From: Asterias amurensis
Taxonomy: Eukaryota; Echinodermata; Asteroidea; Forcipulatida; Asteriidae
Reading direction: 5' to 3'
Length of the DNA stretch: 64,000 bases
Assembly: GCF_032118995.1 (NCBI RefSeq)
Contig: NC_092665.1
Location: forward strand, 13,946,012-14,010,011
Numbering within the stretch: the stretch's first letter is position 1; the number at the start of each line of letters is the position of its first letter. A program made the position numbers and the translations under genes. The notes beneath the pieces are model-generated. The model worked only from the letters and a program-made list of their open reading frames with translations. It did no database searches and was not told the origin of the DNA. Shown one piece after another: positions 34,060 through 47,300 of this stretch.

Positions 34060-37000
34060 TCACAAAGTGGCGTCAGATGCAACTCTCTTTTTTTTGTGTC
34101 TCTGTTTTTTCACACCTTAAATGAAAAGGAAAAAACATCAAAAAGATTTTACTAAACTCATCGACAAGCTGAGAAGGCAACGCTGCTAATGAAACTCCTT
34201 TTGTAACTGGAATTTTGAACAAATAGTTTTAGGGTGAACAAAGACAACTTTACTTTAGCGGGACTTGATCTTGCAACGACTGCAACGCTATTTTGTTAAT
34301 AAATATCTTTGTTCTGGGGTGCCAGTCACGAGCCATTCAACGTGTAACATTGTTGGTCAATATTCAGAAATCTTTCCCTGCAACAAAGCAAGTTTGGAAG
34401 TGCCATTTTGAGTGTCTGATTTTTAATCTATTAAAGAGACACATACATTGCCTTAAATCAAAGTTTGTCTATGAAAAGTGTTTGAAACCCTTTGTTATAA
34501 AATGCAAATGCTTAGAAAGATGTTTAAGAGTAGAATATACTGCTTACTTACTTACTTTTCAATATACTGATCCACATAAATATGCCTCAAAATTTCTAGA
34601 TTTTCCTTATACATTGTGAACTCACACGGCACGCCATTTTGCTTGACTCCACAATATGGCCGACCGTGTTAGTTCGCTAAGTAAAAGAAAAACCACGCAA
34701 TTTCGAGGCATATTTATGTGGATCATTATATTCTACTTTTAAAACATCTTTCTAACCATATGCATTTTATAACAAACGATTCCAAACACTTTTCATAGAC
34801 CAACTTGCCTGATGTAAGGATGGCTTCGGGTAAATAGAATTTGTGTTGTGACGTCTTATACTGTAACTGTTATTTACCTTGAGACTGCGTTTTGCAAAAA
34901 ATCATGGCAGGCTTTCCTAATCTCTTCATCTTCCTAGACATGTGTGATGCCGCTGGAGAAAGGAAAAAAGGGTCAATATTTTAAACTGAAAGACTTACCA
35001 TAATAATAATAGTACTAATAATAATATCAAAGTCTTATATAGCACACGTATCTTCCAAACAAGGTACTCAAGGCGCTGAGTATATACATACTTTCACAAA
35101 GATAGGTTATTGCAGTGACGAATTCCGAGACCCAATTATTCAGCATCGTATAAGTGTTTACAAGGTGCTACAGCGCATACAGCAGCCACAGCCAGGAACA
35201 CCGGGGCGAACCCCTTCTCTTTTCGATAAGTGCACTGGGTTCTTTTACATGCGTTACACAACACATGGGACCAGCTTTACGCCCATCCGAAGGACGAAGC
35301 GATGTTTAAGTGTCTTGCTTTAAGACACAAGTGTCACGGTTGGGGATTCGAACCCACACTCTGCTGATCAGAAACACCAGAGGTTGAATCCGGTGCTCTG
35401 CCACGACACTTCCAATGTATGTTTGTTATTTTATGCATATGTTGGGTTACATCAAGTGAGAATACTGGTCTTTGACAATTACTAGAGGTGTCCTGCAGCC
35501 GATTTCACGAAACGCTAGGATTAATCCTAGCTCGAGTTAGGATGAGTAACCCGTCCTAACTTAGGATAGGTTCAATGCGTCCAAACGTCTTTGGATACGG
35601 AATTTAACTCGTCTTAATTCCTATGATTCATCCATCATCAAAGTTTAGTGAAATTGACTGCAGTCCCTTTAAAGAACACTCACTAGATTCTCGGGGTATT
35701 CTTGACAGCTGGGACTGAAGGAACTGCAGAGCTGCTTTATGGGGTTCGTGCTGGACAATTTTTGATCTCTGGATCACCTCAATGTTTACTTTTTCTTCTT
35801 CTTCCTCGGAATCGTCCATATCTCCATCTTCGTCATCACTGAGGTCGTCTTTGTCTTCATGGGTGTCTTCCGTGGCCACCTCCTCCTCCCTGAGGAGAGA
35901 GTTTGCTTGAAGTTTAGTAATCAGATTTCTCCAGAAGATGATCATAGGATACTGATCGAAACATTGAGTGGAAACCAACGGTTCTTTTCAGAACCACCCA
36001 AACTCATTAAGGTGATAGTCATGACATGGTGTTATCGCAAACCTTTCCATAACATATTTCCACCATGCAAAATTTCAAGTCCTACTAATCAGATTTTTAG
36101 CAACTTTCCACATAGTCATATAATGATGTTCAGAACTTTAACTTGTTTAGTACAGTGCCTTTAAAGGAAACTCTGGTCTTTGAATGAAATGATTGGCTGA
36201 TGAAACATAAACACACTTCTTTATAAATTGGAAACTTGACAGGATTGTTTGTTTATTCCTTTATACTTTGTCCAATAACCTTCAGTTTTTAATCAAAACT
36301 TTTCAAAAAACAAAAATCAAGATATGACGATGTACATGTACCTTGGTGTTGGTGTCATTTCTTGTTGCTCGGTGAGTTTTGTGAGTAACTCTTCTGGAAG
36401 GTGAGCATTGAACAGAGGGACTCGCTTACTCTGCTTCTGATTTTTCAGAAGTCGATCCCGCTCACGTCGTCTTTCTTTGGCTTTTAAGTTTGCCCTGAAA
36501 CACAAGAAATTCAAGTCAATAAAACATTTATTTCGATATATCACCCTCATACATCATTAACAGTATCCAACAGTAGCCTGTCTGAAACAGGTGTTATTGT
36601 TTCTAAATGGGCGAGTCTTAAAAGGCTCCAGCCCGGTTCCTACTTCCTGCGAATGCGATGCAAATATGACGTGAATTTGACGTCATACCTCTGTTTTCTT
36701 GGAGATATTCGCAAGAGAGTTGAGCACAAGAGGGTGCTGTGAGTTATTCATAGGGAAATTGGGACGTCAACATTCGTATCGCATTTGCAGGAAGTATGAA
36801 CCGGGCTGTACAGGGGAGCCTAACACCCGGTTTAGAGAGGCGTGCCATGAGAGGCGCGCCATGGTCGTGACGAACCAAATAGATAAGGAGCGACTCTAGT
36901 CGTTCTGAATGAATGAATGCAACAGTCGACCAGTCACTCCCAACTTTTTCAGAAGCCAAACTATTCATGAACTTGATTGAAAATTTGGTTCTGCGCGACT

Positions 37001-37210
37001 CTGGAGCGTCTGTCTGAAACGGGTGTTATTGTTTCTAGAAGTAATGTAACGTGTTCCAACGAACCTCTGAAGCTCATGGAGGGCCCTTGCTTTTGATTGA
37101 AGGGCTTCTTCTCGACCCTGATTGAAGGAAACACACTCAGGGGCTTCGTCATCATCCTCACCACTAGAGATAGGACTACCAACCAGATTACGCTTCTCTA
37201 ACTCTGCCAT
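34060..37210 (-). CDS. NOL7: Nucleolar protein 7 homologue, five exons, 211 residues
   Basis: Exons on the minus strand: 37210-37065, 36494-36342, 35889-35684, 34952-34878, 34115-34060. All four introns are GT-AG and phases match (2,2,1,1), giving 636 nt including TGA. An in-frame TAA shortly upstream supports the ATG at 37210. The N-terminal part has the acidic DDDEAPE motif and a following basic helical stretch with KAKERRRERDRLLKNQ, as NOL7 proteins have. The middle (about residues 105-140) is a long Asp/Glu tract. The C-terminal part (HKAALQFLQSQL, then KRLGKPA, then VKKQRHKKKR) fits the NUC129 domain, which NOL7 proteins carry at this end. Human NOL7 is 257 residues, so this is a compact form. 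NOL7 is a nucleolar protein linked to ribosomal RNA processing in other animals. It is head to head with EMC1. The assignment rests on motif order, not on a search. Confidence 0.75.
34434..34822. repeat. Foldback G copy in NOL7 intron 4
   Basis: The left arm (cattgccttaaatcaaag, ctatgaaaagtgtttgaaacc, agaaagatgttt, gatccacataaatatgcctc) is repeated inverted in the right arm. The centre holds an atatggccgaccgtgttagttcgc block. A better preserved copy lies at 60019-60398. Confidence 0.85.
35001..35413 (-). repeat. tRNA-derived SINE in NOL7 intron 3
   Basis: Read on the minus strand it begins with a tRNA-like head: gtcgtggcagagcacc as an A-box region and ggttcgaatcccc as the B box. The body contains aagacacttaaacatcgc, ccagtgcacttatcg and gcgctgtagcaccttgtaaac. 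The tail is ctatataagactttgatatt followed by (ATT)n. It lies in the same orientation as NOL7. Fragments of the family occur at 50160-50400 and 3470-3540. Confidence 0.85.
35424..35640. repeat. MITE-1 right-end fragment next to a GATTTCAC foldback
   Basis: 35424-35497 matches the right end of MITE-1 (tatgtttgttattttatgca, ctggtctttgacaatta). From about 35499 gccgatttcacgaaacgctagg begins a foldback with aggattaatcctag and tcctaacttagg blocks. It ends next to NOL7 exon 3. Confidence 0.6.
35925..36095 (-). repeat. Repeat F fragment in NOL7 intron 2
   Basis: The blocks aacggttcttttcagaaccaccc, aactcatta, atggtgttatcgcaaac and ttccaccatgcaaaatttcaa match the right half of the foldback at 53590-53825 in order. 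Confidence 0.7.
36612..36810. repeat. Foldback element in NOL7 intron 1
   Basis: The left arm cagcccggttcctacttcct, then gcgaatgcgatgcaaat, pairs with the right arm atcgcatttgcaggaagta, then tgaaccgggctg. The stem is about 40 bases. Outside it, the 28-base block ctgtctgaaac-ggtgttattg occurs at 36580 and again at 37010, so the whole 36608-37009 segment is flanked by direct repeats. Confidence 0.85.
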
Positions 37211-38066
37211 TTCAGCTATTGTACAGTTGTAAGATTCTGATTTTGCTCGGAAATTGTTGATTATTTATCCTGGAAGAAAAAAGAAAAGGATACTTTAGTG
37301 AATGATGGAACTATGCTAAATACGACATTATGTTACAAATACATGTACACGTTGTCACAAATTTTAAAGATTACATTTTGTGGCCGTACTCAAGTTCTGG
37401 TGTTTTCAAAGTGAGGCCATGGGGTACTGCAGTGTCACTGATTTGTTTAGGCAAACTTCGGAAATATATAGCGCTTCTGCGTCCCACATCCAACAAGTTG
37501 GATATGGGACGCAGACGCAATCTATATTTTTTCATATAAATGACGCACTTCTGGGTATTTTCTGCTTCCCTTATCCAACGCGGCTGAACATGTTGAAGGA
37601 TGGGGCTCAAACGCACTAAGATGTGGCTGAAATAAAACAAATTTTTTAAAAATAGCACACTCCTCAGTCCTTGCTATTATGTTACTATTGCTCGACCGAT
37701 CAGAATTGAGGATTCAAGATTACTTTTCCTGTGTGACTTGTCTTGTCAAAGATTACTTCTAAGTTCTAGAAAATATAAATAAATAAGGCTCAAGTTTAGA
37801 GTACCAAGTACGAAGTAGTTGAAACTTGAACTTTTACTTGAACTTGATTGATGATTCCCCCCCTTGAATTGAAGATATGCCAATATTGAACTATGTAATG
37901 TATGGCTTCCAAAAAAAGTGATATTATAATTAATTTAATTAAAATTAAATAAGCAATTCAGATAGTATTTAGTAAAGTGATTTGTATTTGCCATTACTTT
38001 CTGCCTTCTCTTTCTTTGCTGAGCAGTTTTGCTAGCAACTGACTCACTGATCCTCTCCGATCCTCA

Positions 38067-38328
38067 CCTTCCACAGAGTGCTGTAAAATAAAAATAACAT
38101 GTGTGTACAACCTTTTTCTCACTCGATTTTCAGCACTACTTATGTGTTTGGTGCAATACACATCACTGCGACAAAGGTTGTCACCAGTGCAAATTAGTCT
38201 GGTACTTACAATGTGCAAAAAGTCCGCTTGGCACGCAGCGGACTAAGGAGAAAGGTACTAGACTGTTCATGAACCGGCGATTCTACCCTGTATTTATCCA
38301 TTATCGAACACTGCAGACGGTTTACGCC
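38067..38328. promoter_or_regulatory. Putative shared 5' region of NOL7 and EMC1
   Basis: The start codons of the two divergent genes are at 37210 (minus) and 38329 (plus). On the minus strand, a GAAG/gtgagg donor at 38068 and a ttcttccag acceptor near 37270 could splice a non-coding NOL7 first exon from here. That would place both transcription starts within a few hundred bases. No TATA box is obvious. This is inferred from arrangement and splice-like signals; the same minus-strand segment could instead be a short coding exon. Confidence 0.35.
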
Positions 38329-41300
38329 ATGAATTTAGTTATTTATTCAGTCTTTTTTATGGGGCTTTTTAGCTATGGGAGTTCACTTTTTGAGGATCAA
38401 GTAGGGAAGTTTGATTGGTAAGTAATTGCGAGTTTAAGTTTAGTCCTAAGTTTAGATTAGTCCTTCTTTGAGTGCGTGATTTGCAGAATCAGGTGCATTT
38501 TTTTTTTATGTGGGTGGTGGCGGCGCCCTCATTTGACAATATAATGACTAGTCAAAATAGGTCAATATTTTAATTAAACATTTATTAGCATTTTAGGAAA
38601 CCATGGAGGTAGAAATATTTTACCTCCATGAGGAAACAATTCTTTGATTGCGAGGGGTATTTAAAACAACACCAACAAAAGACAACTCAACAGTGAATGC
38701 GTTGGACAGATACAGCATTTTTTTTCAAACCATTTGCTTGCTCAGCTCAGCTAGCTGCTCACATTTTTTTTGAGAAAATTAAATTTAATTAAAAAATATT
38801 ATTGTTGCCTTTGATTTTGGGTCGCGCAGCAATCGGTCGATCGCGCAACTATTGGTCGATCGCGCAACATTCGGCAACGAACATGCGCGATCAACCGATC
38901 GTGCTTTAATGGCACGGCGCGATCGTGCAGGAATGGTTTTGCGCGATCGGCCAATTGTGCAGGAATGGTTTTGCGCGATCGACCGATCGTGCAACAGAGG
39001 TTTTATGTGGTCGCCCGATTGTGCAGGAATTGTTAGGCACGGCTGATTGTGCAGGTACTGATTTCCAGAGGATCTAAGATTGATCGTAACTGCAAATCAA
39101 TCGTAATTGACCGATTGCGCAGATTGACCTACATGCCCAACATTATTATCTATTAATAATAATTATATGTTATTAATTTTTGTTCTTTGTTTTTTAAAGT
39201 CACAACTGTTATTCTTGAAACATAATAAACTTATTAAAAATTTGGCACAACTTTGACTGATCACCACATTACTATTGTATGTCACCATGGAAACACATCA
39301 CAGGTCTGTAAACAAACTTCACTTTCCTCAAGAAGTGTAAGTCGTGCATCAACTGTGTTAATAAAAATGATAATAAGTACATCAGACTTGTAAAGCGCAT
39401 TTTCCAGAGATAATACAATGCGCTGCTAAAGAATGCAGCTGCGAAAGAGTCAGTTTATGGGTGAGAAGAGAACAGATGCATTTTTAATTTATACTTTAAA
39501 GTGTGGAATGAGTTGATGTTGTGAATGTGGTTTGGTAGAGAGTTCCAGCATCGGGGACAAGCAACTGAGAGGGATCGGTCCCCTGCCTTTTTGTGAGTGC
39601 GTGGGATTGTTAGATTCTGGCCGGAGCGGAGGCCACTCTGGCCAGGTTTGTTGAGGTATAGAGAGACTCAGTAGTGGTGTACTGTGGAAGAACGTCGGAG
39701 TCACTGATGTTTTGAAGGTGATGCGTTGTCTAACTCGTAACCAGTGTAATTGTTGGAGAAGAGTGAAGGCGTGTACGTATAATTGGGTTGTGAGAAAATG
39801 AAAATAAAATGAAAGTAATGTCATTAATTGTCTCTGTCTGTCCACCAGGCGCCAGCAGTTTACGGGAAGGGCAAAGTTTTTACACTTTGAGCAAGGCGGG
39901 AGCAAACGAAATGTATTTGTAGCCACTGAAGCTAATGTTGTAGCAGCGCTTAGCACCCGTAACGGTCACCTAACCTGGCGACAGATCTTCCAGAGAGGTC
40001 CCTCTGGTCATATTGACGCCCTACTCTACAACAATGAAGGTAAGACAAATAGCACCTTCCAGGCCTGATACTTCACGAAGGCAACAGAGGCGATTACCTC
40101 CATGCCCCATGGGCCCAATTTCATAGAGCTGCTAAGCACGAAAATTTGCTTAGCATGAAATTTCTTCCTTAATAAAAAAACAGGATTACCAACAAAATTT
40201 CCATTTGTTGCTAATTGCTTGTTACTGGTATTCAGCTAGTGTTTGCCTATACCCTGAAAATCACATGGAAATTTGGTTGGTGATCCTGTTTTTATCAAGG
40301 CAAACATTTCATGCTAAGCAAATTTGTGTGCTTAGCAGCTCTATGAAATTGGGCCCTGGTCATTGCCCTTGAAATGCCCCAGTAGAAATTTACAGTTTCC
40401 TCATTGGGTGCCCTTTACCAAGGAGTAAATGCCTTGGTGCCCTTGCCCTTTCAAAAACGAAGCATACAGGCCTGACCCTCTAGAGGCTGGCCACTCCATG
40501 CAGAAATCGTATATATCAAGGAAATCCCTTTTTGACCTGATTTGAACTCTGACCCTGAATTTTCCCACAGATCTCATCAGTGTGTCAGGTGGGGGTCATG
40601 TGATCCGCTCGTGGGAGCCTTCTTCAGGATTCTTACGATGGGAGTCGGTCACAACTTCAGAGACAATAAGCACAAAAGACACTCCTAGGTAACACAAGTT
40701 TGACCCCCCCTTACTGTCTGATTGTTCAGTATTATCCACTGTGATTTTGAGTGATCAATTAGATTAGTATGGTGCCATGTCGTGCATGCATCCCATGGAT
40801 TAGAGTTATATATAAGAACTAGAGGGCGCACTGGTGATGCCGCGTGCTCAAACGCGACGCGACCGCAAGGAGACACGCGTGCTATTTTGTAAGATGAACA
40901 TTGTACATGTACGTTGAATTTGAAACTACACAGGGTGTATGATAGACACCGACCTATGTTGATTTGCTTAAAGGGATACTGAATTTGTGACAGCAGGGGT
41001 CGATTTAACAGTCCTAGGAGATATTAAAAACGTATGGCTAGTCCTAAGTTTGGACGAGTAACTCGTCCTAACTCGGGATAAGACTAGTCTTAACTCTTTG
41101 TGAAATCCACTGCTGGATAAATATATACAAGCATGAGGGACAGGGAGATATGGAAACATCTCAGGGTAACATCATTGACCGAAGACATCACTCGAAAAAG
41201 AAGAAACACCACTTACAAAATGATTGCGCACTGGGCTGCGTAACTAGGCTGTGCGCCCTCTAGTTCTAAAAATAACCCTATGTCGCATCCACATAGTACT

Positions 41301-44300
41301 TACAGATAAAGACAGGGGACCAGTCTAGGGTTGCTTGGGATCATTGTTTAAGTGAGAACTCTGAAGAACCGTTTAAAGTTTCTGGACACTATTAGTAATA
41401 ACTCAAAATAATTATTAGCATAAAACCTTACTTGGTAACGAGTAATGGGGAGCTGTTGCCAGTATAGAACTTTATGAGAAATGGCTCCCTCTTAAGTAAC
41501 ATAGTTTTCAAGAAAGAAGTAATTTTCCAGGAATTTGATTTCGTGACCTCAGAATTAGATTTCGAGGTCTCACAATCAAGCATCTGAAAGCACACAACTT
41601 TGTGTGACAAGGGTGTTTTTCTTTCATTATTATCTCGCAACTTCAACGACCAATTGAGCTCAAATTTTCACAGGCTTGTTATTTTATGCGTATGTTGAGA
41701 TACACCAAGTTAGAAGACTGGTCTGACAATAACTAATAGTGTCCAGTGTCTTTAAAAAAAAATGTGATTGTCCTTGTAGCGATGCTTCCGCCATTTTTGT
41801 CGACAATGAAGAAACTCCACTGATGGCCATTTTAGCCGGTAACAATATCTACGTCCACTCAATCAAGGATGGACAACAAGTCTGGGACCAGGAGCTTCCA
41901 AGCACGTAAGTTTTGTCTCATTTTTCAAAACATTTGTTTGTATTAAAAAAACTTACTACTCCATCAAGAAGATCATTTTAAAATGGTACAAAACTTAAAA
42001 TGAAGTTTACATTATTGAACCCTAACTCTTGCAAAAATCTTCCAAAATCCTTGTGAGGAAGTTGTCCCAGTTTGGACGTAAGTTTTGTTTCATTTTTAAA
42101 AAACATTTGTTTTGATAAGAAAACGTATTACTCCAACATGGTTAAGGGATTTTAAGAGTAAAACCTTTTTTTCTTCTCTGTAAGCTTTGATGTTTTTTGT
42201 CTTTTCTCCGTTAAATCCTGTCAGCACAACCTACAAGTGGCTGTACTCGGATGGTAGCTCTGTGTACGTTCTCGGTCTAGTACCCAATTCCCACTTCAAC
42301 TTGTTCAAGTACTCGGCCGCAAATGGGGCCCTGCAAAACAAGGTAAGCACCTGACTAAATTATTATTATTATTGTTTATTCGACTTTCACATTTGATAAT
42401 CATACAATGCAGAGCAAGACAATAATCAGAAGGACACGGAAACACACAATAAAGAGCTGCAAGCACATCCTGTAAAAAAAAATATATAATAACCTACAAT
42501 TTGTTGTTCTTTTTGTTCTAATTCTTCATAAAGGCTACGATCCAGGCTGCATGGGCGGCTCTGCAGGATACCAGCTGCATACTGGTAGCCAACCGCCAGC
42601 TTGTGTGTATGGACACGCTCACCAACTCCCTACAGCTTGCTTCGTTGGAGAACGTCAACGTGTTTGCAACCACCCCTCTTAAGGTTGGTGTTCACACTCC
42701 AGGGCATAAAAGAAAGTGTAACTGCCTACTTTTCTCAAGTTGATTTTTAAATTAATTTTGGTTTTTACCCATACACCGATGTGTGCCAGCACTGTACACT
42801 CAGTACTTTCCCCCGAGTCCTGTGAAAAATATCACGGGCATATTACTAGGTTGGGATTCGAACCCACGACCCTTCTAGAGCAAGTTGATTTAAGTTTTCG
42901 AACCAAACTTTATCTTTCCAGACTATCGGGTTAAACGACTCGGGTTCCAAACCGGAGTTGCTTCAGGTCTTTCCCCCATCATCGGGCAGAGTTGAGTTTG
43001 CACTGAAACTAACGGAGACTCATCACGTCCTGTTGAAGATGTCTGCCACTCAAGTTGCCCTCATCAAAGATTTGCCATCTGTAAGTTTTGGTAGCCACTT
43101 TCTGCTCACCAGTGATTGCTATCATCTATGTAGATTTTGGTCCCAGTTTGGAGGCGATTTCGGTCAGAAATTTCTTGGACTACTGGACTAGTTTTTTAAT
43201 CATTTATGTAAATCTTGTTTTTTCTATATTGGTGTTTTTTTATTGATGGTTTTTCTTGAATTTTTTGAAACTCTTTGAAACTCTTTGAAATGTTTATATT
43301 TTATCTCTTTTTAATTTGACTATCAATCCAACACCAAGCTCTATGGCTGCTCGTTCTCGTTCTCCTTCAGCCAAGTAATTTTCTTTTCCATGAACTTTCT
43401 TTTTGCAGGTGGGGCAGTTAACTGGTTCCATTCTCGATAGCACTGCAATAGTTACCGCTGTTAGCTGGCTCCCATCATCCTCTGTAAGTGCTATCACTGA
43501 TCTCTGTGATTTTGATTTCAATGGTTTTTAAAACTTAAAGTTGCACCCAGGTCTTCTATTACTGTTACTACTTCATTTTTTGTTTTCCCCTAAAGGAAAT
43601 GGTGCTACGCTGTTTTAAAGATGGAGCAGAAGTATCTTCTATGATGCAGACAGTTGCTATGCCCAGTAGCCATGGAAACCCATCTAAGGTAAACACAACA
43701 TTTGTGGAAGGAAGACGTTACTTGTCACAGCTTTATTATTCTATCACGTTCAATTTAACTCTTGCGCTAAAAAAACAGCTCTTGTGTTGGGGTTCCGTCT
43801 AGATTGATAATGGTGATTAATATAAGGGGGCTGTTTTAGTTTTGTGGTTATCATTTGTGAATTTATCCTCATTGGTAAGCGTGGTGTAATTCCGCGCCCC
43901 AACGTTGCCGAAACTGGCTTCAACAAAAGCCAGAAGCTTTTTTTTTTTTTTTTAACTGTCTTAGGGAATTTCTTTTTGAACAATGAAATGAGTGTTGGGG
44001 TTATGTTACTCCAAAAACGTATGCCAGTAAGTAGCGACAAACTGTGACGAATATGCGCATGCATTTGTCGTGACATACCGATATGGAATTTTGCACGAGT
44101 AGCACTCTCGTGATGTGGGACATTTTCCATTACGGCTGATTCATTCATTTTTTTCGCAATTTGTATTATTTTTCCCGCCAGTTGACGGTGATGTTGGTTG
44201 ACAAGAAAGACACCAATCCCGCTATCAAAGTCTTGATGGAGACGGCTGATCATGCAATAACGCTCGTCCATCAACCAGGTTGGTACATCCAGGGTCGAAT

Positions 44301-47300
44301 TTCACAAAGCACATTAATTTTCGCTTGCGTTAGCTCACCATCTTTAATGTATCGTGCACGTGTGAAAGGTTATCTTGGGCTGATAGTCGTGCGCAAGGCG
44401 TACACGCGTGCACGTTTAAATTGTTTTACATCTAAGATGGTGGTCAATGACAGTGGTCAGACCCCTTGCATAAAGCAAAAAGCTACAGGGACGCTGAGGT
44501 CATGCGCACGTTTTTCACTCAAATAACAGCTATCGTCCAATGATTTACCTACTTTGGCCCCGATGAGAGCGCTTTGGAAAGTGTGACGTCATATGCAAGG
44601 GGGTCTATTTGCTAAGCAGAAAATTCCCCATAACCTCTGAAACGATACATCTTTTATACTCGGGGGGGGGGGGGGGGGGGAGGGCCTTATCTCATGGCAA
44701 TTTTTAATTAATTCTTGCACAATTGCATCCCTGTCGCAGGTCGCATCGCTTGGCAGAGAGAGGAAGGTCTTTCCTCGGTCGCTGCCATTGAGATGGTGGA
44801 TCTGCCAGTGTCGGATACCGAGGCGAAATTCGAAGAGGAATTCGGCGGGAAAGAGCAAGGTAAACTCAACATTTTCTCAGATATGTTATTATTTTATGAA
44901 TATGTTGGGATACACCAAATGCGAATATCTGTATCTGTATCGTAGACATGTACAAACACCCATATGGCTTGTCACCGTACATGGTCAGTTAATTTGTAGT
45001 GTGGGCCAATACTGGTCTTTGATAATTACTAAACGTGTTCAGTGCCTTTGACATCATATCATTATCCTTGTCATTAGAGGGCCTCAACCTGAATTTTGTC
45101 TGGGATTTATTTTTGTTTTTTTCTCTTAATAATGCTAGAGAGTATTGTTGCAATGTTTTTGCGGAGACTCAGCACACAGTTTGCACAGCTTCAGGTAAGA
45201 TAACCATGAACCGTTGTATCTTCAATTCTTGAGAAAATAAAACATCTCAAAGAAGTGAATTTATAATTTTTAGTACTTTGGTTTTCCCGAATATTTGTAG
45301 ACAACTTCTGCAGTTTTTTTGAATTGAATTTCATGTGTTTTACTTTTGTTGGTTAAGTACATGTACATAGGCTAGACTTTGGAAAAGTTTGTTAGCTAAA
45401 ATATGTTATTTGCATTAATCAGGTCTATCTGACCAATCTGAAGAGGCAGTTCAGCCACACCTTCCTCCAGGATCCAATCAGCATTCAGGAAACTCTGAAG
45501 GGCAGAGCAGCAATGCACATGGAGTCTGCGGGAACCAGTGACAGGGAGCCACTTACGAGGGACGAGTTCAGTCAGCGCAAGATGATCTTAGTGGTCAGTA
45601 GGTCTGGCAAGGTACGTGGACCGGTGTTTCTTTTTGCGTTTGACGCATCTGGGACTCTTTACCGCTTAAAGACACTGGACACTATTGGTTTTTGTCAAAG
45701 ACCAGTCTTCTCACTTGGTGTATCTCAACATATGCATGAATAAATAAATGCATAAAATAACAAACCTGTGAAAACTTGAGCTCAATTGGTCGCCGAAGTC
45801 GAACAAATCTGTTTACTTTGTACAATAAGTGTTTATTTCCTTTTACAGCACATAGGGACCTCACGGACGGTGATATGCGCCATATAAGAATGGTTTTTAT
45901 TATTATTTATTTTATTATGTAACAGTGCCAGGAGCTTAATCCACTATTATTGTTATTATTAATACTATTATTATTATCATTATTATAATTATTATTTTTA
46001 TAGATCTTTGGGCTTGACTCGGATGACGGTTCTATAGTGTGGTCGTCGTATCTACCCAATCTCAAGTGCTTCGAGGAAGAGGGTCTGGGTAAAGTACTGC
46101 TGTTCGTGAGGCGGACGACGGCCCACTTCCCGCATCCACCACAGTGTACCGTCATTGCTCTGGATAAGGTAATTAGTTTTATTAGACTTTACTCTGGCAA
46201 AAAAAATATAAACATACAAATCGATACATAAAGATACAAAGAAGCAAAATAGCTATAGAATACCAAGCCAGTGAGTGGCGAGGAGGAACAGGTGACCAGC
46301 ACCTCTACAAAGCCGTCCTGCCACAAAGAATGTCCCCTAATACCCACCCTCATTAAAAAACAACCATCCCTCTAATAAAAACAAAAAAAGGAATAAAAAA
46401 AGGGGGCGTTATAAAAGGTGCTAGAATGAGAGCATAGGTGATTTTTTTTTTTTTTTACGTACCTCTCTACAGGCGTGCAAGTCTTCTGCGGATTCGCATT
46501 TTTATCAAATAGAAACGAGCCTTTACAAAAAAACTTGGCGTAAAAAAAATCATGCTGCATAGAAAGAAAATAGACAAACAAATCCTGCTGAAAGGAACAT
46601 TGCTTACTGAAAAGAAGTAAAGGTTCAGGATTCTTAAAGTCTGGCTCCGCGGAGGTTTAATTTAATTGAAAGGTAGTTGTTGACGACATGCCACGGTAGT
46701 TCTAATCTTGTTTTCTTCAATTTCTTTCCAGGTTTCCGGCAACACTTTAATGTACTCCTTCAACCCGATAACCGGTAGCCCGTTTGACGCTGAGAGCGAT
46801 GGGGAATCTGGCCATGTCTTGCCCTACCGTGTCCAACAAGCAAGTATGCTGATGCTAACCGACAGCCAAGAACTCAAAGTTCTGGTACTTCTTGACTCCG
46901 AAAATAAGGTGAATATTTTTCCTGACGAATTCACATCATCTATTTATAACCACCATCAAAAGAAATCCAGATTTTTTTTCACTTTCCTCTCATCGCTCGG
47001 TGGTATGGTGGTTAAGACATCAGCTATAGAATGCAGGGGTTTGAGTTTGTACCCAGACTGAGTAGCCTGTGAAATGCAGGGGTTCAGAGTTCAAACCCAC
47101 ACTGAGTAGCCTGTGAAATGCAGGGGTTCAGAGTTCGAATCCATACTGAGTAGCCTGTGAAATGCAGGGGTTCAGAGTTCGAATCCATACTGAGTAGCCT
47201 GTGAAATGCAGGAGTTCAGAGTTCGAATCCATACTGAGTAGCCTGTGAAATGCAGGGGTTCAGAGTTCACATCCATACTGAGTAGCCTGTGAAATGCAGG

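Noticed and set aside
37994..38093. Minus-strand peptide ending SQLLAKLLSKEREGRK after a good acceptor
   Set aside because: It looks coding-like, but upstream exons would have to lie within or beyond EMC1 exon 1. A non-coding NOL7 first exon using the donor at 38068 is at least as likely, so it is not called as a gene.
39489..39956. 155-codon minus-strand open frame
   Set aside because: It overlaps EMC1 exon 2 on the other strand and a repeat-like block, and no domain is recognisable.
43750..44274. 174-codon minus-strand open frame
   Set aside because: It overlaps EMC1 exon 10 (44182-44278) on the opposite strand and contains a lysine run from a poly-T tract. It is a shadow of the real gene.
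46990..47060. Possible tRNA gene at the left end of the minisatellite
   Set aside because: A B-box-like motif and a gtggttaag A-box-like stretch are present, but no cloverleaf with paired acceptor arms can be drawn. A SINE head is more likely.
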